Shown here piece after piece: positions 10,403 through 23,238 of a DNA stretch of 64,000 nucleotides. Both the position numbers and the translations under genes were made by a program. The stretch lies in the NCBI GenBank assembly GCA_045837725.1, contig JBEWZL010000263.1, positions 1-64,000 on the forward strand. Reading direction: 5' to 3'. The stretch's first letter is position 1. Each line of letters starts with the position of its first letter. This stretch comes from Vermamoeba vermiformis. Lineage: Eukaryota; Tubulinea; Echinamoebida. The notes under the pieces were generated by a model. The model was not told where the DNA came from. It saw only the letters and a list, made by a program, of their open reading frames with translations, and made no database searches.

Positions 10403-13222
10403 ATGGAGCAATCAGTAAAAAATAACATTATCGGCATTATTAAACGATTTTTTGCGGGAGATCCAGCCGCTTTGCTAAATAAATCAGAAAATGACCTTAT
10501 TGATATTAGTAAGTATTCGCAGCATATAAATTCGCACTTTTAAATTTAATTAAATTTGAAAAACAAAAACTTAATTAAATCCGGTACTTACAGGTGTCAC
10601 TTTCATTACTCAAGTAATGCTTGGTATATTTCGCAGAAAAAGAATGAGACCTTACATAATGCAATTACTCGATATTCCTCCCATCGCTGAGCGAGTCGCA
10701 GAGTGGAGATGCAGCAAGATCGACGACCAATACGACTACCTGTTTGAAAGCAATATATTGCACTTAGCATGCGAAGTATATGATAAGGCATTCATATTGT
10801 ACGTTGTATATTGAACGAAAAATAATGACTACGAAGGGAGATCGCATCCCGAACTAACGCGATATTGTTCTCAGGCACGTGATCGAAAAATGCGGCAAAG
10901 AATTGATGTCAATACCTAATTACGACAACATATTACCAGTGACCATGTTGCTCTATAATCATCATTACAAAGACGTGTTTGACGTGCTCAAATACTTTCA
11001 AGACAACGACGCGGATGTGACTCAACTCAAATTAGATTTATACGATCGCATAAGCAATGAAAAAACTCAATCAAAGAAGACAATTCGAGAGATTATTAGA
11101 TTTTTCTGCGAAAGTCAGTTATTGACACCGAAAGACGTTACAAGAGTGGAAAAGCAGTTCAAACAATTGTGCGGTATAAACGAGTGGATGTACTCCAAAA
11201 AAAATAACAAATTTCCGAGATTGAACGAGGAGATAATCTATTTTTATGCTATGGCCGTCAAGTCACAGCCTCCGTAAGTACAAAAAATCGTTGTTTATCC
11301 ATAATGATGACACTTTGACACTTTGACACGGATCTATGCTGCTCAATGACACGTGTCAAATCGAAGCATAGGATTTAATCGTGTGTTATGCTTATAAAGC
11401 ACTAATCTTTTTGTAGTACTCGAGAAGAAGGATTATACCGCTATCTGTGTGATAATCACATCTTTCGCTTTATTATGGGTTCGCAAGCGGAGTTGACAGA
11501 TGCCCTGATCCGCAACAAATTGACTGACCAAGAAATTGAAGAGATAATTGAAAATACATTTAGCTCCCTGGAGTACTCTCCTCGGCCTCACACCTCCATG
11601 AAATTTCTCGAAACCTACATGCCGCTACTGCCTAATAACGAAGCAATCATGGAAGTGCTCTCCTACAGTGACACCTCGCAAATGTACTTGTGGATCTGCA
11701 AATTGAAAATGCACACCTACAACTTGCCCACAGAATATTTGCAGGTGTTAAAACCACACGTCGAAGGTACGTCCGATAATATTTCCTTTTATGGAAATTC
11801 AATTTTTTGGTGCTAACGTTTTTATATTAGCGTGGGTCTATGGTCCTATAAGTTCTAAACACGAGCAAAGTACGTACAGTATACTAGTATTAATGTATTA
11901 ATTGTGCTTCTAGTTGACTTTGCATTTGACATCCAAAAGTTGCCGTCAGATCTGATCGCGCAAGTGGTCGGATTTGTTCCGTACAAATCAGTTAGAGCAT
12001 TCGCACTCACGTGCAAGAAATTCCGCGAATTCGTTGACAAGAATTTACTTATTTGGCAATCACTGACGCAGAAATATTTTCCGCTGGACGATAACAATAA
12101 TGCACGAGAAAAGACCTCATTTCTCACTAAATTCAAGTAAGTGATGATTATTTCCTTTTTAGGCAAGTCATGCATGCTGACGTCTAGTCTTCAGAAATAA
12201 GTTCGTCTCAAGGTCCAACCAACCACTTCCCGTTCGCGCTGCTCGAGGCTTCAAATCGCTCGAAGTCACGCGAAATAACCTTGTTTGGAGTTCGCCGGAT
12301 AATTTCGGACTTTTTGACATGGAGACGTACTCCATCATGCAAAAAAATCACTCGCTTGGTTACGATTGCTTCGTGCGCATGTTCAACGACATTTTGTTCG
12401 TTAAAACTACTAACAAAGTCGAGACTTATGCAAAGCATGATTTGGTAAGTTCCAGTATTATAACTATATAAGGAAAGATGGCTTATTGACCGCCCATTTT
12501 TAGAGCAAAATTGGCAGTTTTGATGCACCGTGTACAGAACAATACTTTGCAGTCAACGACCAATATCTATTCAGCGATGGTATGTTCGTTCATGAACAAT
12601 GTTAAATTTGATAAATAATATGGTGTGACTAACGAAAGATTTTAGATTTTGTTTACGATATTCAACAAGGCGAAGTAATTGCTAATTTTCGAGTAAACGA
12701 ATTGCGACAATGCTTAATCCGCAATAATATTTGCTACGGCTTCTCAAGCTCCTGTTTATGCGTGATAGATCCGCGAACGAATCCAGCGTTAGTTGTTGCA
12801 AAGGATCTTGAATTTGATTCCCGCGAATTGCCAGCTTTGAACGTGTACGATAATACTATATATACTGCACATGATTACGTGGAGATATTTGACATTAGAA
12901 TGATGAATCAAAGCAGAAAATCTCAAGGGAGACTGGTAAGCGAATCTGGATCCACATCCGAAATTTGCTGCCGATCAACCTCTAACGTCTTAACTAGGGT
13001 CGCAACAAGATTATTGATCTAGTATCCATGAATGTCTGGTCGGACAAAGTTGTTTGGGACTTGACAGATCTCGAGTGGAGTTACGTCGAAGCAAGTGCAG
13101 ATCCAGGAACGCGATTGACTGTTTGTAACGGCAAGCACGTGATACACTCAGAGGGCTACAGCCTCAACGCAAGACCTCTTAGTGGCACGCACTATTTTCC
13201 TTACGGTGATTTCCGAGAATAA
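10403..13222 (+). CDS. Ankyrin-like/F-box protein with C-terminal beta-propeller-like region
   Basis: The N-terminal exons encode degenerate ankyrin-like helices (NILHLACEVYDKAFIL; LPVTMLLYNHHYKDVFDVL). A central helical region follows, then an F-box at about 11930-12140 (LPSDLIAQVVGFVPYKSVRA, ending WQSLTQKYFP). The C-terminal part is built of short beta-rich segments alternating with loops (for example NNLVWSSPDNFGLFDMETYS; DFVYDIQQGEVIANFRV), as expected of a WD40-like propeller in an F-box substrate receptor. Exon 2 starts at 10594 (after TTACAG) because only that acceptor keeps the frame through VMLGIFRRKRMRP. One intron (about 11275-11415) is longer than usual. The F-box is the firmest assignment; the propeller is inferred from secondary-structure pattern only, and substrates are unknown. 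Confidence 0.75.
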
Positions 13223-13313
13223 ACTCGGTATTTTTTTCGTTTATTATTCTTTATCGATTCCGTATAATATTATGATACATATATCGGCTTAATGAATTTG
13301 CATTTTTAACAGC

Positions 13314-14927
13314 CTAATAGGCTGTAATTTGATTGATCTTAGCCAAGAAATGATTGTCAAATTGTTGCAACATCTGCATCATTGCTGGATCTCTGCTAGT
13401 GCACGAACTCATCACATTTTTAACGACTTCAATCAACGAATCAACGGGATGAATCAAGAAGTTACTAATGACATAGCGGCCAAGCTACACGACGATAATT
13501 AGTAAATGCATCCAGACACCTCAGGGACGATTGATGATTATCTCATTGATAAGAGACATTATACTATATAAGCACGTTATTAATGCGTACCATTTGACAG
13601 CGCGGCGATTGCATAGCTTTTTGCCACAAAGAGAGCAAAGGATCGAATCCATTGACCTGTGGATGGACGAAGAGTTAGAACTTGGTTGAATGTACTAGCA
13701 CTAGCATTGACGTACCTTGTCCAACAAGTGCACAGCCACCATGCTGCTGATCATGGCATTAGTACCAGCAGACATATCCCCGATGAAGGGAGGCACATCC
13801 GTGAGTTTGAGGGCTCTAGGCGGCAAATAGGTCTATGGTGGCCTCAAGATCAGCAAGGAATAGAGCGTTAATAATCACCATAATACGTACTTGCATAGCG
13901 ATAACGGAGGTATAATTGGTTACAAAATGAGTCGAAGCAATGACTTCAACGAACAACGCCCAGCCGTGACCAAAACTAAACAAAAAAGTCATTAGTGATC
14001 CATTTTAGAAGAAATTAACGAGCTATTCGCTAGGAAATTAATGCGCGAAAAGCAACACGTTGGTTTCAAATGGTAAATTCGCTTGTACCGGTGGTACTTA
14101 CGCGTATTCAGTAGTAGACAACTGATTTGCTTCATCCTTGAACATGGTAATGCAAGACTTAATGGTATAAGTATGAGCATCCCACACTAAGTCAAGCAAC
14201 TGGTCCGCGGTCACTGGATGTACCAAAAATAATCAGATTAATCATTTTGTAACGACAAATTTAAGTTACGTACTCGATGAACCTTTTTGGCAGCTTTGAA
14301 TACCCTTCATAGCATCTCGCCAATAGGACATGAGAGTTTGGTCGCACGAATCTGCAGTGGTACAAAACTTGTTGGGGCCGGAGTTTGCAGCCTTGATAGT
14401 TACTTCAGGGACCATTCCGAGCTCAGCAGCAGCAAGGTAAGGAGGGATAGTAAGATAATAGTTCATGGCTATAATATTCGAATATTAAATTCCGAGATCC
14501 TTATAGGTAAAATACGTACCAGCCCACCAACTGGTTGGCGAGATGCTGTCTCCTCGATTGAATAATCGACCGGAATTATATTGCCAATTAAATTGCAAAG
14601 CAAAACCCCAAAACCAATTGGATTTGTCGTTCGATGTATCGCCCATCCTTAAAATGTTTTAACATTATTAGAAATACGTAATGGCTTAAAAACCTTATAA
14701 TATTCTTACTGAGGTGCAAGAGTAGCGTTAATGAGGGGTGCCCAAAGCGACGAACGTCCTGAATAGAGCCAAGGATCTACGGTTGCAGCCTTATAGTAAT
14801 ACAATTAGGTCCAAACTTATAATAATTCTACGTTCTAAGTAATAAATTATTTTAACAATCGTACCGAGCAAAAGGAAGCTGCGGCGAGTAATAACACTGC
14901 CGAAAATATGAGGGATCTGAACTGCAT
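13314..14927 (-). CDS. LEG1: LEG1-family secreted protein
   Basis: At least eight short exons join to give a protein with a signal peptide (MQFRSLIFSAVLLLAAASFC). Landmarks match the LEG1 (liver-enriched gene 1, C6orf58) family in order: DPWLYSGRSSLW near the N-terminus; a WGFALQFNWQYNSGRL block; SPTSWWAGMNYYLTIPPYLA; a Cys-containing stretch (KFCTTADSCDQ); a DLVWDAHTYTI helix; FGHGWALFVEVIASTHF; and a PPRALKLTDVPPFIGDMSA block. Vertebrate LEG1 is a secreted glycoprotein needed for liver growth in zebrafish; the biochemical activity of the family is unknown. Here it is presumably secreted or lysosomal. Finding it in a unicellular genome implies an older role than liver development. The assignment rests on remembered family landmarks, not a search. 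Confidence 0.78.
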
Positions 14928-15119
14928 CTCTTCGGTTGTGTACTAATAGGGTTGGTGCCTAAATAAACCTTTTTACAGTCCTCCTTCCAAAAACGTACAT
15001 GTTACCAAATATAGATATCTTCTGTTCGTAGAAAACCATTCAAAGAAGTCAAAACATAATAATTTTGTTTTTAATTTGATTAATTTCGGGTATGAATAGG
15101 AAGGTGGGTTTTTTGCCCT

Positions 15120-18100
15120 TTATTTTTTCATTACATTGGTATTATTGCCATTTTCTTCGAGTTCAACTGATTCGTCCAGCTTTCCTTCCAACAAATTCGT
15201 AATGCTGCCGGATCGCTGCAAACTCGGCTTGTTGGCAACGAGCACGGAGAAACTGCTTGACTTGACGAGCTGAGGCTTGTTGTCCTTGCCAGTCACGACT
15301 TGGGTGTCGTTGTTAACGTCGTTGTTGCGCATGTAGGTGATGTGCTCGATGGTGTTTTTAACGATGAAGCGCACGACTGTGACTTGCTTAGTTTGGCCTT
15401 GACGATAAGCACGACCAATCGCTTGTGACTCCACAGCCTGTGCTTCTTTTTTCGTGCCACTCACGGGGTCTACAATGAAGCATGAGCGGGATGAAGCCGA
15501 GGACGTGATTCAAAAGGACTTACCTAACAAGATGACGTGACTGGCCTCCATCAAGTTGGTGCCTGAGGCTGCACTTTGCAACGACAAAATGATCACACGC
15601 ACATCGGTGTCTTTTTTGAAGTTTGTGATGGCCTTTGTCTTACGCCACACATTACTATCATCGACGTTAATATTCTATTACATGCAGGAGTGAAACAAGA
15701 CAACGTACCCTTCGACGAACACGTGCTCAATGTTGTGTTCAGTGAACAGCTCTGATGCATTCTTCAACACTTGAGGGAACTGCAGTACGTTAGCCAAGGC
15801 AAGTATTCAGAGAGTTTTATCGACTTACCGATGAGAAGACAATGGCGCGGTTCTCTGGGTTCTTCAACAACTTTCTCATGAACGCGACAACACTCGCCAT
15901 CTTCGAGCCGTGAAACTCGACCATATCGAGCTGTGCTTCTTTTTCTTCCTTTTCTGAGTCCTTTTTGATGGCTTTCAATGCCTCCTTCTTTCTCTTGTCG
16001 TACTTGGGCTGCAAAAATAAAGCGTGTTAGTTGTTTTGAGGCCTTAAAGTCCAATCTCGGGTGGCTTACGTAATCCTTGAGCTGCGCAATCATATTCTCG
16101 AAACGAGCAATCTTGTTCTCAGCCTTGGTAATCTCCTTGTTGAGGTTATTGATTTCTTTCTCGTAGAACGCTGCCTTGGCGGGATTGGTCAACAACGCCT
16201 CTTTGCGATCGAGGGTCTTTTGTTTAACGGCGCGTTCGAGCTCTGCTTTGCTCTCCTTCTGCCAACGAACATCGTTCTGTAGCGTTCGGTAAGAAACAAG
16301 ATGTCTAGTGAAAGTTAAGTTGAACTTACCAATTTCTGATTGGTCAAATTCTCTGCGAACATCGACAACGAGACGGTCTGACTGAACGAGCACAACAGAC
16401 GACGATTATCTATAAATTGATGTGTTAGCGATCATGGCTTGATCAGCTTATGAACTACATCACTTACATTCTTCATCGACCGGATCCATGCCTTCGTACA
16501 TAATCTTTTCGAGCTCTGAAAACTCGAGCAGCACCAAGTCCTCGACGCAATCAGGGATCTCATACTCGCCTTTGACACTCTCTTTGGTGTGTCTCCAGTA
16601 CAGCGTGCGCAACAGAACATCGACAATAGGCATGCTGCAATAGGGTTAGCGTTGCATTCTTTCGCAACTATTTTGATACGTACATTTCAGGTCCAATGTT
16701 CCACGTGTTCGGTTGAATGCCAAGTGATGTCGGATTGACCACAATGTACTCGAGCAGTGTCAAGATTGTTAGACTAGCGTAATAATGTTATTGTTATTCG
16801 CATGGGGCAAGTCAAGTGAATTCGAACAAAGGACTTACTGATTCGGGAACGGCGTGCCAGTGACGTACCACAAGCTGTTGTAGTGTAAGAATGGATAGCT
16901 GCACTTGTAGAACTCTTGTACGATGTACTCGTGTGCTTCGTCCATGACAATTCTGTGGAACTTGAAGTGTTCCAACAGCGGGCAAGTCTTCGCCATCGGA
17001 TCTTTGGCACGATGCACGGCCTAAAAGGAAAGGCTTAGTACTCGTCGGTTGCAGTTACAGACACACGTCCTCGTACCTTTAACTGATTGGTCACCCAAGC
17101 AGGTCGTTCGAGCTGTGCGGCTCGTTTCTTAATGTACGTGCTCTTCGTGGTGCCCGTGTAGAAATAATTCGGGTTTTGCATCAATTGATACGTAAAGATA
17201 ATCACATCGTAGTTGACGAAATCATCGTACGAGTACGCCTTGAGCTGGTTGATGGTCGAGCAAAGAGCGACCTTCAAGTCTGACACCTTTTCTATCTCCT
17301 GTTGCCACTGCTTGGCAAGGTGATTCGGGCACAGCACTAGTCATATTAGACTCATGGGTAAGACCAAAGACTGAGTTAAAACGCTTACCTAATGTAGCGC
17401 GTGAATTGAATGGCTCGTCTCGTTCAACTTCGTCCGGATCAACATCGGTAGGATTGGCCAAAATAAGACCGATAACTAAGCACTACATTAACACGTGCTT
17501 TGGATATTAGCCTTTACAAACATACCTTCCATTGTTTTTCCTAGACCCATTTCATCAGCGAGAATGCCTCCACGAGGAGTTAGCACAGACACGTGGCTGC
17601 TGGCAGACTCGGGCAGCACGAACTCTTTGCCGTAAAAATCACTTCCGTTGCGCAGCAAGATGTCAGAGCGTGCTGTTCGCCAGGGAATAGCGCGACAGAA
17701 CGAGATGCCGCTCTTCATTAGATCGTTCTCCACGCCCTTCATCCACGAGATCGCATCGAGTTGGTACTTGTACAACTTGATGCCCTTAAAGCCCTCGGGC
17801 TGTTTCTCAGCCGTAAGTGATTTCTGCTCATAATTAGCGATGGGCTGCAGAGGTACGGGACGATGTTACCTTTGGAATGTACGGGCCTTTCGAGTTGAGT
17901 AAGTCATAGACTGACATCTGGAACGCGTCTTGCATGGCGGTTTGAATGAATGTCTCGCCAGGGATTCGCTTCTTGCCGCTTCGCACTAACGTCTCAAAGC
18001 TGCACGAAAAAAGTACGATGAGCACGTGCACCTACTACTTGACGGGACTTTGCAGGACTTACCGTCGCACGTTGATATCAATCTCGACCTTCCACAGACG

Positions 18101-19131
18101 AGTGTTGTCAGTGATGTTCCATAATTGGTATTTTTCTTCGGTGGCTTGAGCGATAGTGGTCGGAATGATTTTAACGTTCCACAACTTGTCGTCGCGCAGA
18201 TCGAGCGCAGAAGGCAGCACATTGAGCGTGCTGTTTTGCTTAGGAAATAATTTCGCATAACCAACTACATCTTCGTCCTTATCCCAGAGCTATCACAAAT
18301 AAATCTCGTTAGATCCTTATTTGAAACAGTGTAACGGTCGAAATTCAAAATATGCGTATTTACCTCGTAAAATTGTTGCCATGAGTGTTGTTGAAAAGGC
18401 GTAACAATATTAAAACTGACTGGCGTTCCTTTATGCTTCTCTAAATAAGTGTCGCGTTCTGCGAGCAACTCCATCTCTTGAGGCGATCCAGGAGTGATGT
18501 AAGTGAATGCTAAAATAGCAAATAATTATTTAATATTTGACGACAGTTCAAGATTCAAAAAGCAGCTAATAATTTAAGCAAAATTTAATTAATTAAATTA
18601 CGCGAAGTTTAAAATTGACTTACCGTTGTAGTTTGGATTATTAGGCGAATATGATACCAAATTCTCCACAAATAATAAGGAAGCTGCCAAATGCCAACCC
18701 AAAGCCTCATCTTGGCTCAGTTGACCCCAACGGGTAGAAACGAATCTGCAATTCCAAAGCTCTTTGCGATGCAAGTAAGTGAATATTTGGAACAAAATTT
18801 CATCAGGTAAAATGTTTCCCCATAAATCTTCGGGATCGGCAGCAAGGATCTGCGTGGCAGCTCTCGTCAGCTTGGGTTTGGTTGGTGTAATTGCAAGTGG
18901 CTCCTCATCTTTCTTTTCTTCAACAACTGCCTTTGCTTTCGACGCACCACGAGCTAGTTTTGGTGTAACGGTGACTTTAGCCGCAGGCTGGTTTCAATCT
19001 CCATCCGCTCCTCATCTTGCTTTTTCTTCAAATTACTCGAGGCCTTCTTTGCTAGTCTTGGTTTTTTAGTCACTGGCTGTTCTTCTTCAGGCTCGGCTTC
19101 TTTTACGACTCTCTTTCGCTTAGGCGGCATC
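15120..19131 (-). CDS. SNF2-family ATPase with N-terminal F-box (At3g54460-like)
   Basis: About fifteen exons. A basic/acidic N-terminal tail is followed by an F-box (WGNILPDEILFQIFTYLHRK, near 18800) and then a split SNF2 ATPase: motif I RGGILADEMGLGKTM (about 17560-17520), LCPNHLAKQWQQEIEKV, motif II VMDEAHEYI (about 16935), a Gly-Thr-Pro motif III (YVTGTPFP), a long charged coiled coil (about 16280-15960), then lobe 2 with LQSAASGTNLMEASHVIL and the QAIGRAYRQGQTKQV motif VI. This order resembles the plant SNF2/F-box protein At3g54460 and the RAD5/SHPRH group, but no RING finger lies between the lobes. Probable role: ATP-driven chromatin or DNA-repair remodelling coupled to an SCF ligase. 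The N-terminal exon has one apparent frame change near 18988-18994 within a tandemly repeated Lys-rich segment. Confidence 0.85.
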
Positions 19132-19223
19132 GTGGTCTTTCAAATGAGATATTTATTCGAAATGGAATTTTGGCGCTGGAACCAAAAACGATAGTCTTGG
19201 CACGTGCTTTTATAATCTTTACT

Positions 19224-22200
19224 TTAGTACTTCGATTGTGATAATTTTTTGACTACTTCAGACATCGTTGGTCGTTCTTCTGGATCCTGAGCCCAACACT
19301 GCGAGATCAGATCCCGCAACACTTGCGGACACGTGTCAGGAATTTGGAGACGCTTGCCTTGTATTACAAAATCAGCTACGTCCCAAGCATACCTGAATTC
19401 ATTATAAGGTTGCGCTTGTGCGATGATTGCCCACATGAGAATGGCAAAACTGTACACATCCGCACTTCGCTCGTACTTTTCGTTTTTCAAGATTTCTATG
19501 AAGCATTAGACGAGTCACAAGCATTCCATATGAGTCTGCTTACCGACTGCCATATAAGCTGGGGTTCCAACACCCTTTGTGAACTTGCTGGTCACTTGCT
19601 CAGTAGCAGATCGAGCAGTTCCAAAATCAGCAAGTTTGACGTTCACTATTGCATCTTTCGAAGTCGACACTACGAGCACATTCTCTGCTTTGATATCTCT
19701 ATGCAGAATATTGTTGCTATGAAGATATTCAAGCGCTTCTGCAATATCTTTGATAATCTTGAGTTTCAAGCCAAAATCGAGAGGTGGACCTTCCAACAGT
19801 TTCTGCAGACTTCCTTGCGACATAAACTCGGTCAAGATGGCCAATTTTCCAGGCACTCGAGACGCTCCGATGAATTGTAGAACGCCTTTGTGATGCAAGT
19901 TCATCATCATACGCACTTCTTGCTCGAACTCACGGTAGTACTCGGCTTCCATGTCTTGGATCTACAATGTCGTGGGTCAATACATTAACTGAGAGGACCT
20001 ATTGAGCACTTACTTTAAGAGTCTTATAAGCTACTATTTGGCCTTTGTAAATGGCTCGGAAGACTGCGCCAAAGCCTCCTTCACCGATGGCAGGGTATTC
20101 TGGCTTGACATCGTCGACATCGATCCACGTGGACGGCTCACTTGCGGCATCAAACTCGATCAATGTGTAGATGCTCTCCTCGGGTAGTTCGATCCAAAAT
20201 GACACTTTTGTCTTTGTGGTCATTGTGAGTGTCAAGCGAATGTTGACATCTGTTGACAGGCCGTGAGGTATCTCGAACACTTGAGGGTCAAACTGCAGTC
20301 TGTACTTTGGCGAGTTAACAGGTCTAAGCTGCACCACAGTTCGGTTGTGAAGTAATTTGTCGTAAAGAGAACCTTTCTTTGATGACTTGCCGAGTGACTG
20401 AATGTTGAACGAGTCAGTGGCCATTTGATCGACCACTAACAAATTGCCTCGTGTTCCAAACTTGAAGTTGGTCTTCGAGAGCTTAATAGGCATGTCCTCA
20501 AGAAGTTTAAATGTAAAATCTTCAGGCGGTGACGACTCCTTGTCGACGTGAGCTGAAGACAAAGTCAACATTTCCACACGGGACTTCAAGTCCTCGATGC
20601 GTTTTCGTCTTCGGATTAAGAACATGGTAAGCACGACACTTCCGACAATAAATATGGTGCCCAAAGGTATCACGATGCCGAGAATTAGCGGGTAGGGACT
20701 TTTTTCCGGTTCAGTGCAGCTGATGCTGGCTTGGATCGCATTTCCATTGACTTGCTTGTGCACGGTACACAAGGGATTGCCAATAGCCGTCACTCTGAAT
20801 GAACCTGCGGCTATACTTCCACATCGCGTGGAGAAGATGTTGAGGTTTGGAATCACGTTGCTGGTGTAGTCACTGACGTCCAGTTGAACTTCGCCTTCGA
20901 GTGTCAAACACTGAACGTTTACGACGTCCAGTGGCTTCATGATAAGTACACCTCCGTCTTCGAGAACCAGGTCTGTCGAGCGTTAGAACATGTTCGTAAT
21001 CTCATATTGCAAAACGTACTAGACAAGGAAGTCGAGTTGTCGTAAGTGACTACTGAGCCTGCAGGGACTACCAACGAGGATGAACTAGCGCAGTTATCTG
21101 GTGCCTCGTTAGTATATTCTTTTGCGTGGGTTAATGCAAACCTGTAGTCGAACAAATGTACGGGCGATTGGAGCAACAAAACGTGTTGTCACCCATGTTG
21201 CACGAGACACCAGGAGTTCCGTACATGAATTTGTCGGGTAGCGTAATACAACCGTACAAGTAGTTGCTTTTGACGTTAATTATGTTCAAACTAGCCACAC
21301 TGGACAGTGACGGCAATGTGCCAGTGAGTCGATTGAATGCAACCGAACTACAGAGATTCAATTAGACACTAGGGACCTAGGACTTAATGTGATGTGCTTA
21401 CTATTCGATAAGAGATCGAGAAGTTGCGATCTTTGACGATATTGTGCCTTGCAGTTGATTGTTAGACAAGTTCCTGTCATGACACGTTAGCGCTCTCTTT
21501 GACACCTGTCATTCATCAGCACTTACACCACTTGGAGCGGGATCGAATAGAGTTCGTCAGGTATTGTGCCAGTCAACATGTTGTTGTGCAAAAGTAGGCG
21601 TTGCAGTCCACGAGCCTTCGTCAAGTCAAGTGGAATAGTGCCGGTCAGTTGATTGTGATTGGCCGAAAAAGTCACCAATCGTGGTAAGTTGCCAATTTCA
21701 GGTGGAATTGTGCCAGTAAATTCGTTGTTATTTAGCAAGAGATGTGTTAATTGAGGCAGCTCGCCAAAAATCGCGGGAATTGTGCCCGTCAATCTACTTT
21801 GACCAACGTTGAATGTCTCCAATGCACGCAACGTTGAAATACTTGCAGGAATAGTGCCTGAGAATTGATTGCCTTGGGCACTAAATGTTGTTAATCTCGA
21901 CAGGAATCCAATGCTGTCTGGAATGACACCTGACAGCTGATTGTTGTCCAGCAGTAATGTCCTCAAGTTTGACAGTGTTCCGACCCACGTGTGAATGGTA
22001 CCAAAGAACTGATTGTGCGAGAGACCGATCCAAGCCAAGTTTTGTGCTTGATACAGCTGCGTCGGTATCGTGCCCGTCAGTTGATTAAAGTCCAGGGAAA
22101 TCGCGTCCAATAATTGCATGGCGTTAATAGTCGCTGGAATAATTCCCGTGAGCTGATTGTATTGCAAATATATTTGTCGGCATGATGACAGCTGAGTGAT

Positions 22201-23150
22201 GGTGTTTGGAATAGTGCCATTAAGCTGATTGGAGTGTAGATACAAATTTTGCAAGTTGATCAAATTGTTAATGCTGTCGGGGATCGTGCCCGTAAGTTGA
22301 TTACTAAATAAGTAAAAATGGGTCATGTTGACAAGATTTGTAAACATAGATTCTGGAATTGTGCCAGTCAATTGATTTTCGAATAAATGCAGTTGACCCA
22401 CGTTCGTTAGCTGACCAAATGACTCTGGTATAGTGCCTGTCAGATTATTTCGACTTAATGCTAATATTTCTATGCGTCGTAGTTGTCCAAGTTCTTCTGG
22501 AATTGTGCCTGTGAGTCGATTTGAAAATAAATGAAGCCTGGTTAGCTGCGTGAGGGATCCAAGTGACTTTGGGATAGTGCCGTGAATCATATTATTGAAT
22601 AAATAGAGTCCTACAATCAAACAAGAAAATAAATAAAAGAAATCACAATGGATGTCGGCATACCTAGCATTTGACTCATTGAGCCATACTCTTCGGGTAT
22701 TGTGCCAGTAAATTGATTAGAATTTAAGTCCAAAAATGCTAAGCTCGGCATCTGCGCAATAAAATGAGGCAGCGTTCCTGTCAGGGCATTCGAAGACAAG
22801 TAAAGCTGAGCCAATACTGTCAAATTTTTAAATGACGCTGGCAATGTTCCTTGGAGATTATTTGACGGTAAAGAGATCGAAAATACACGAGGCCCGTCAA
22901 CCCAACCACATTGGATGCCATACCAGAGACATTTTGATATTGAAATATTAAGCCAATTAGTCTGCTGAGTCCAATTTTGACCACTAGTTGCATAATAAAA
23001 TTCTCTTAATATTTCTAGCTCTGTGTCATTTGGATCGATCGGGATAACTTGTTGATCGGCGCAGATGGCGGGAGAATGGAGTTGTAATATTAGAACAACT
23101 ACAAATAAATATATTCCCCGCATTTTAAACGAGTTGTGCTGTAGTGACAC
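19224..23150 (-). CDS. Leucine-rich-repeat receptor-like protein kinase
   Basis: Signal peptide (MRGIYLFVVVLILQLHSPAI), an LRRNT-like cap (EILREFYYATSGQNW...CLWYGIQC), then about 20 LRRs of the 24-residue plant-like type ending NQLTGTIP (23000-21300), a short Cys-rich juxtamembrane region, one transmembrane helix (LILGIVIPLGTIFIVGSVVL) with a basic stop-transfer, a linker, and a TKL-type kinase. Kinase landmarks: GEGGFGAVF glycine loop, VAYKTLK lysine, HRDIKAENVL catalytic loop, ADFGTA magnesium motif, a GTPAYMAVE P+1 segment (Val where Pro is usual in APE), and a C-lobe DVYSFAILMW ending RPTMSEVVKKL. All core catalytic residues are present, so it is probably active. It should sit at the plasma membrane and sense an extracellular ligand. 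Two Met codons precede the signal peptide; the second (about 23123) may be the true start. Confidence 0.92.
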
Positions 23151-23238
23151 ATGTTATATAAAAAAATCAGAAGTTTCGTCGACACATTGCCTAAACGAAC
23201 ACAAAAACATATTTTTGTTTATTAAGCGATACAAAATA

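Noticed and set aside
10594-10636. An extra 23-base intron in exon 2 of the ankyrin/F-box gene at 10403.
   Set aside because: Reading straight through keeps the frame (VMLGIFRRKRMRP), whereas the tiny intron does not.
11347-11358. A perfect 12-base palindrome TGACACGTGTCA (E-box-like).
   Set aside because: It lies in an intron, and the ACACGTGT core also occurs by chance elsewhere (for example 33868 in coding sequence), so it is not supported as a regulatory site.
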